Positions 58,734 to 64,000 of a stretch of DNA of 64,000 nt are shown one piece after another. The notes under the pieces are model-generated. The model was not told the origin of the DNA and ran no database searches. It saw nothing but the letters and a program-made list of their open reading frames with translations. The DNA comes from Chondrilla cf. caribensis (Eukaryota > Porifera > Demospongiae > Chondrillida > Chondrillidae), in the NCBI GenBank assembly GCA_964020155.1, contig OZ026550.1:1149123-1213122 (forward strand). Direction: 5' to 3'. The stretch's first letter is position 1; the number at the start of each line of letters is the position of its first letter. The position numbers and the translations under genes are program-made.

Positions 58734-59895
58734 CAAATTTTGATAACCCTGTGAGATGTGTTACATATATACAATATATATATATATATATACAAATTTG
58801 GTATGATAGTCCATTCTCAGTGTATTTACCAATGCTCACCTTGGTCAAGACCGAGCGGCTCAAGTTGGGTCCAAGTGGTCATGTACGTACAATGTCAGTG
58901 TTCTTTGAGAGCTGCAATGAAAGTGGAAAGGTTCACACCATTTCACAAGCAATCAATTTCGGCCAGACAATTTGATCTTTGTACCTCAGTATCTTGTTGA
59001 GGTCGAATGCCCCATCTTGACGATCTTCTTTTTCCATCCACACACCCCATTTCGCCTTTTGCTTGTTCTTCCATTCTTTGCAGGGGTTCTTCGTCAGGCT
59101 CTATCTCACACCTCAGGAACATGATCCTTTAAGAAAACAGGTAAATAAAATTCAATTGTGGTGCAGTTTAAGAAATGTTTCAAAACACATCAGTAAGCCT
59201 GCTTATACAGTGACTACACACAACAGGAGTGACTCACCTGGTGTAAGACCGTTTGCAGCTTCAGGTCAGTTCCTGTGTGGTCGGGTTAGCTCAAATGTCT
59301 GTCAACTTCCTGAAACTATCAAATCAGAGATACAATAAACATTTCTACACGCATCACATATAATGTGGATGAATTGTTGTGAATACCTTATAGCAAATTA
59401 CGCTGAAGTTTTACGACCACCTTTTGGAAAATGGCACGTGGGGTGAGAGATGTTGAGAGCTTCCCCCTCTTCAACCACGTGGTGGTCATGTTTTTTTCTT
59501 TGAGAGCTGCAATGAAAGTGGAAAGGGTCACAACATTTCACAAGCAATCAATTTTGGCAAGACAATTTGATCTTTGTACCTTGTATCTTGTTGAGGTTGA
59601 ATGCCCCATCTTGATGATCTTCTTTTTCCATCCACACACGCCATTTCACCTGTTTGCCCTTTTGCTTGTTCTTCTATTCTTTGCGGGGGTTCTTCGTCAG
59701 CCTTTATCTCAAACTACGCTGAAGTTTTACGATCACTTTTTGGAAATTTGCACGTGGGGTGAGAGATGTTGAGAGCTTCCCCCTCTTCAACCATGTGGTG
59801 GTCATGTTTTCTTTGAGAGCTGCAATGAAAGTGAAAAGGGTCATACCATTTCACAAGCAATCAATATTAGCCAGACAATTTGATCTCGTACCTCA

Positions 59896-60305
59896 GTACA
59901 TCATCGCCAGTGGGTGGGGCAGGTCTCTCATATGCAGACATCATCGCAGGTGGGTGGGGCAGGTCTCTCAAAGGCAGACATTATCGCAGGTGGGTGGGAC
60001 AGGTCTTTCATAGGCAGACATCATTGCAGGTGGGTGGGGCAGGTCTCTCACAGGCAGGCATCATTGCAAGTGGGTGGGGCAGGTCTCTTACAGGCAGGCA
60101 TCATTGCAGGTGGGTGGGGCAGGTCTCTCACAGGCAGGCATCATCGCAGGTGGGTGGGGCAGGTCTTTCACAAGCAGGCATCATCGCAAGTGGGCGGGGC
60201 AGGTCTCTCACAGGCAGGCATCATTGCAAATGGGTGGGGTAGGTCTCTCACGGGAGGCATCATCGCAGGTGGGTGGGGCAGGTCTCTCACAGGCAGGCTT
60301 TTCAG
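59896..60305. repeat. 40-bp minisatellite, ten copies
   Basis: Same unit as in the other two blocks. One copy near 60250 has lost a base. It is followed by the same 'cttttcagcaaattttg' junction. Confidence 0.95.
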
Positions 60306-61760
60306 CAAATTTTGATAACCCTGTGAGATGTGTTACATATATACAATATAATTATATATTATATACAAATTTGGTATGATAGTCCATTCTCATTGTAATT
60401 ACCAATACTCACCTTAGTCAAGACCGAGCGGCTAAAGTTGGGTCCCTGTGGTCATGTACGTACAATGTCAGCTTTCTTTGAGAGCTGCAATGAAAGTAGA
60501 AAGGGTCATACCACTTCACAAGCAATCAATATTGGCCAGACAATTCAATCTTGATACCTTAGTATCTTTTTGAGGTTGAATCCCCCATTTCGCCTTTTGC
60601 TTGTTCTTCCATTCTTTGCGGGGGTTCTTCGTCAGCCTTTGTCCACAACCCAGGAATGTGACCCTTTAAGAAAACAGGTAAATAAAATTCAATTGTAGTG
60701 CAGTTTAAGAAATGTTTCAAAACACATCAGTAAGCCTGCTTATACAGTGACTACACACAACAGGAAGTGACTCACCTGGTGTAAGACCGTTTGCAGCTTC
60801 AGGTCAGTTCCTGTGTGGTCGGGTTAGCTCAAATGTCTGTCAACTTCCCAAAACTATCAAATCAGAGATACAATAAACATTTCTACATGCATCATATACA
60901 ATATGGATGAATTGTTGTGAATACCTTATAGCAAACTACGCTGAAGTTTTACGACCACTTTTTGAAAATTTGTACGTGGGGTGAGAGATGTTGAGAGCTT
61001 CCCCCTCTTCAACCATGTGGTAGTCATGTTTCCTTTGAGAGCTGCAATGAAGTGGAAAGGGTCACTACATTTCACAAGCAATCAATTTTGACCAGACAAT
61101 TTGATCTTTGTACCTTAGTATCTTGTTGAGGTTGAATGCCCCATCTTGACAATCTTTTTCATCCACACACCCCATTTCGCCTTTCACTTGTTCTTCCATT
61201 CTTTGCAGGGGTTCTTCGTCAGCCTCTATCTCACACCCCAGGAAAGTGACCCTTTAAGAAAAACAGGTAAATAAAATTCAATTGTAGTGCAGTTTAAGAA
61301 ATGTTTCAAAACACATCAGTAAGCCTGCTTATACAGTGACTACACACAACAGGAAGTGACTCACCTGGTGCAAGACCGTTTGCAGTTTCAGGTCAGTTCC
61401 TGTGTGATCAGATTAGCTCAAATGTCTGTCAACTTCCCAAAACTATCAAATCAGAGATACAATATACTTTTCTACACGCATCACATATAATGTGGATGAA
61501 TTGTTGTGAATACCTTATAGCAAACTACACTGAAGTTTTACGACCACTTTTTGGAAGTTTGTACATGGGGTGAGAGATTTTGAGAGCTTCCCCCTCTTCA
61601 ACCATGTGGAAGTGCTCCATTTCCAGGAATACCAACCTGTGTGTTCACGCAATGAGACTGATAAAACCATGGCACAAGTGAATACATTTGCCTCAGCATC
61701 CAATGTTGCTCATGTACACAAGTATACACATAGTATGTACGAGTACAGTGGGACCCAATA

Positions 61761-64000
61761 TTCCAACCAGATTTGCTTTTAAAAAAAATCTGCCATTTCT
61801 CAATGCCAATAATGTAGGTATGGCAATAGTCAATGAAAGTGTGAAAGCAATATTCATCAAAATTTGGATTTTCTGTTCATCTGGTTCCCAGTGTACCATA
61901 CATACAATACAAATATCGTGCATAGTGGGTTAGTTTAGTGAGGTTGGTAGATGGCTCCATATTTGTATTTTGAAGTGATACTGACAGCTAATTGTTCAGA
62001 ACTTGAATTTGAAATTGATCGACTGACGGTTAATTGTTCAGATCTTCAATTTGAAATGTATTGACTAGGTAAAGTTACCTCACCCTACCTCCCTAGTATA
62101 ACACCACCCTGCACCAGTAATCAAAACATACAGTAGAGACCATGGATAATTTTGCTGTGTGGTGCAGCGCACGATTGTTTCATCGAATGGCCATTTTTGA
62201 GATTCGCGACGATTGACGAGGCGATATTTCATAAGTATGACGGGTATGGGTGGTACCACGCCCAACCCGTAGCCATGGTCTCCACCACACATAAGGCTGC
62301 TAGTAAGGGTGGGTAGAATACTAGTACTGTGGTTGGGGTGTTGGTTGGTATCGAACACCAGCTCAATTTGGACTTTGTGCAGTACAAAAAATTTCAAATT
62401 CAAGTCATACCTGTGGTGTCTGGTTTGCAGCGTGATGGGATCCCATCCCATGCAAAATGGTGAAGGTTGCCCAGCAGAATGAGAAAACAGAGGTACATAC
62501 TAAGGTTTGCCTATAGGCTATTTCCTTCAAACACCACACCATTTGGTTGGGATCATATATAAGGTTAAAAGTGGTCAATAGTATAGAGAGGACCTTGTGT
62601 GGTTGAAAAAAAGTCAAAATCATGTCATACAAGTGGTGTCTGGTTTGCAGTGTGATGGGATCCCATCTGATTCATTATTGGGGAAAAGGGGCCACACATC
62701 TACTCAACAGGGCTTCATTTGGAGAAAGATATCGAGTATATTTCAAATTATATGAAGAGGTAAAATCTCATTCAATAAAATATTGATCAATACAACTTGA
62801 GACTGTCTCTAATAAAGCCCTATTTGATTAGCTGGTGGGTAAGACATGGTGTGGTTGGATCCCGTCTGTTGCAAAACGGGGAAAAATGGCCAAACAGAAT
62901 GAGGGATCATAGATAAATATTATATTTGGCCAATGGGCTTTCCTTCCCAACACCACACTATTGGTTGGGATCAAACACAAGGTTGAAAGAGATTTAGAAA
63001 AAAGAGGGCCTTGTGTGATTGAAAAAAATCCAAATTCAGCCATTTTTCCCTCAGCATGCAGCAGTCGAGATCCAGTGCACCATGCATACAGCTTGTAAAA
63101 CTGTTACAAATACAAGCAGTAACTTAGCTTTAGTATCTTGTTGAGGTTGAATGCTCCATCTTGACGATCTTCTTTTCCATCAACACACCCCATTTCGCCT
63201 TTTGCTTGTTCTTCCATTCTTCGCGGGGGTTCTTCGTCAGCCTTTGTCCACACCCCAGGAATGTGACCCTTTAAGAAAACAGGTAAATAAAATTCCATTG
63301 TAGTGAAGTTTAAGAAATGTTTCAAAACATCAGTAAGCCTGCTTATACAATGACTACACACAACAGGAAGTGACTCACCTGGTATAAGACCGTTTGAGTT
63401 TCAGGTCAGTTCCTATGTGGTCGGATTAGCTCAAATGTCTGTCAACTTCCTGAAACTATCAAATCAGAGATACGATATACATTTCTACACACATCACATA
63501 ATGTGGATGAATTGTTGTGAATACCTTATAGCAAACTACGCTGAAGTTTTACGACCACTTTTTGAAAATTTGTACGTGGGGTGAGAGATTTTGAGAGCTT
63601 CCCCCTCTTCAACCATGTGAAGTGCTCCATTTCCAGGAATACCAACCTGTGTGTTCACACAATGAGACTGATAAAACCATGACACAAGTGAATACATTTG
63701 CCTCAGCATCCAATGTTGCTCATGTAGGGAAAAATGGCCGAACAGAATGACGAAACAGAGATAAATACTAAGATTGCCCAATGGGCTTTCCTTCCCAACA
63801 CCACACTTTTGGTTGGGATCAAACACAAGGTTCAAAGAGACTTAGTAAATAGAGGGCCTTGTGTGATTGAAAAAAAAATTCAAATTCAGCCATTTTCCCC
63901 TCAGCATGCAGCAGACGAGATCCAGTGTACCATGCATACAGCTTGTAAAACTGTTACAAATACAAGCAGCAACTTAGCTTTAGTATCTTGTTGAGGTTGA
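61761..64000. other. Interspersed repeat modules, no gene seen
   Basis: A module with 'caccacac', 'ttggttgggatca' and 'agagggccttgtgtgattgaaaa' occurs near 62530-62640, 62950-63040 and 63800-63880. A second one ('cagcatgcagcag...gatccagtg') occurs near 63050 and 63902. 63120-63720 repeats the higher-order field modules. A minus-strand frame in 63104-63361 looks mildly protein-like but is broken by indels in sister copies. Confidence 0.55.

Larger units (their letters stand above)
56930..61760. repeat. Higher-order tandem repeat field, about 1.2-1.6 kb units
   Basis: Units begin with an AT-rich leader ('aattaaaagaaatca...aaacagatgaggt', at about 56945 and 58160), then a 40-bp minisatellite block, then 'cttttcagcaaattttgata' and 'acatatatacaatatat', then modules with 'caagaccgagcggct', 'tgagagctgcaatgaaagt', 'tatcttgttgaggttgaatg', 'aagcctgcttatacagtgac' and 'cgctgaagttttacgacca'. 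Order is conserved, and modules are sometimes lost or doubled (59400-59880). No transposase, reverse transcriptase or convincing exon is visible. Confidence 0.8.

Noticed and set aside
57049..60315. Repeat proteins with GRSLTGRHH-type motifs
   Set aside because: All three forward frames of the 40-bp unit give such products. No initiation, splice or codon evidence supports one of them.
1..64000. tRNA, rRNA or viral genes
   Set aside because: I saw no cloverleaf-like box A/box B pairs, rRNA-like sequence, reverse transcriptase, capsid or envelope motifs. A tRNAscan or profile search would be needed to exclude small RNA genes.

Overview
The window is animal nuclear DNA, and an early-branching invertebrate such as a sponge is my best guess. 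The genes have canonical GT-AG introns and TATA boxes, and the two junction-type genes (a delta-catenin and an LNX-like RING/PDZ ligase) are metazoan families. The intergenic and intronic DNA is AT-rich and crowded with (CA/TG)n tracts, minisatellites and MITEs. The phylum is inferred from overall character; no sequence feature proves it.

Layout. 1-2902: last five exons of a p120/delta-catenin-family gene (+), ending in the PDZ-ligand tail DSWV. 4804-16349: complete ten-exon LNX-like gene (+): RING finger, zinc-finger segment and four PDZ domains, 614 aa, with a 5.3 kb first intron full of repeats. 17.1-22.2 kb: MITEs, a decayed transposase-like gene, and a Tc1/mariner copy (20826-22156) inserted at its 3' end. 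22359-23207: an intronless gene of unknown function (282 aa). 24.1-28.35 kb: nested inverted repeats, including a palindrome with arms of about 1.4 kb that carry a broken LCAT-like exon. 28609-32562: a partial segmental duplication of the LNX 3' half with disabling lesions. 32.6-56.5 kb: three tandem cassettes, each with an intact four-exon LCAT/PLA2G15-like lipase gene (35929-38301, 43673-45945, 52386-54686). They are separated by homologous spacers, two of which carry inverted exon-3/exon-4 stubs of the same gene. 56.9-64 kb: a higher-order repeat field built on a 40-bp minisatellite and dispersed modules, with no gene I can support.

How the genes relate. Delta-catenins bind cadherin tails, and their DSWV end is a PDZ ligand. 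The next gene encodes a four-PDZ ubiquitin-ligase-type protein, so ligand and potential reader are direct neighbours. The lipases are predicted secretory-pathway acyl hydrolases/transferases with a complete Ser-Asp-His triad and an unusual hydrophobic C-terminal tail. The strongest structural stories are the long palindrome, the LNX pseudogene duplication whose end coincides with sequence shared with the lipase cassettes, a 3.2 kb nearly identical tract between two lipase cassettes, and multiplied splice-donor copies inside lipase intron 3.
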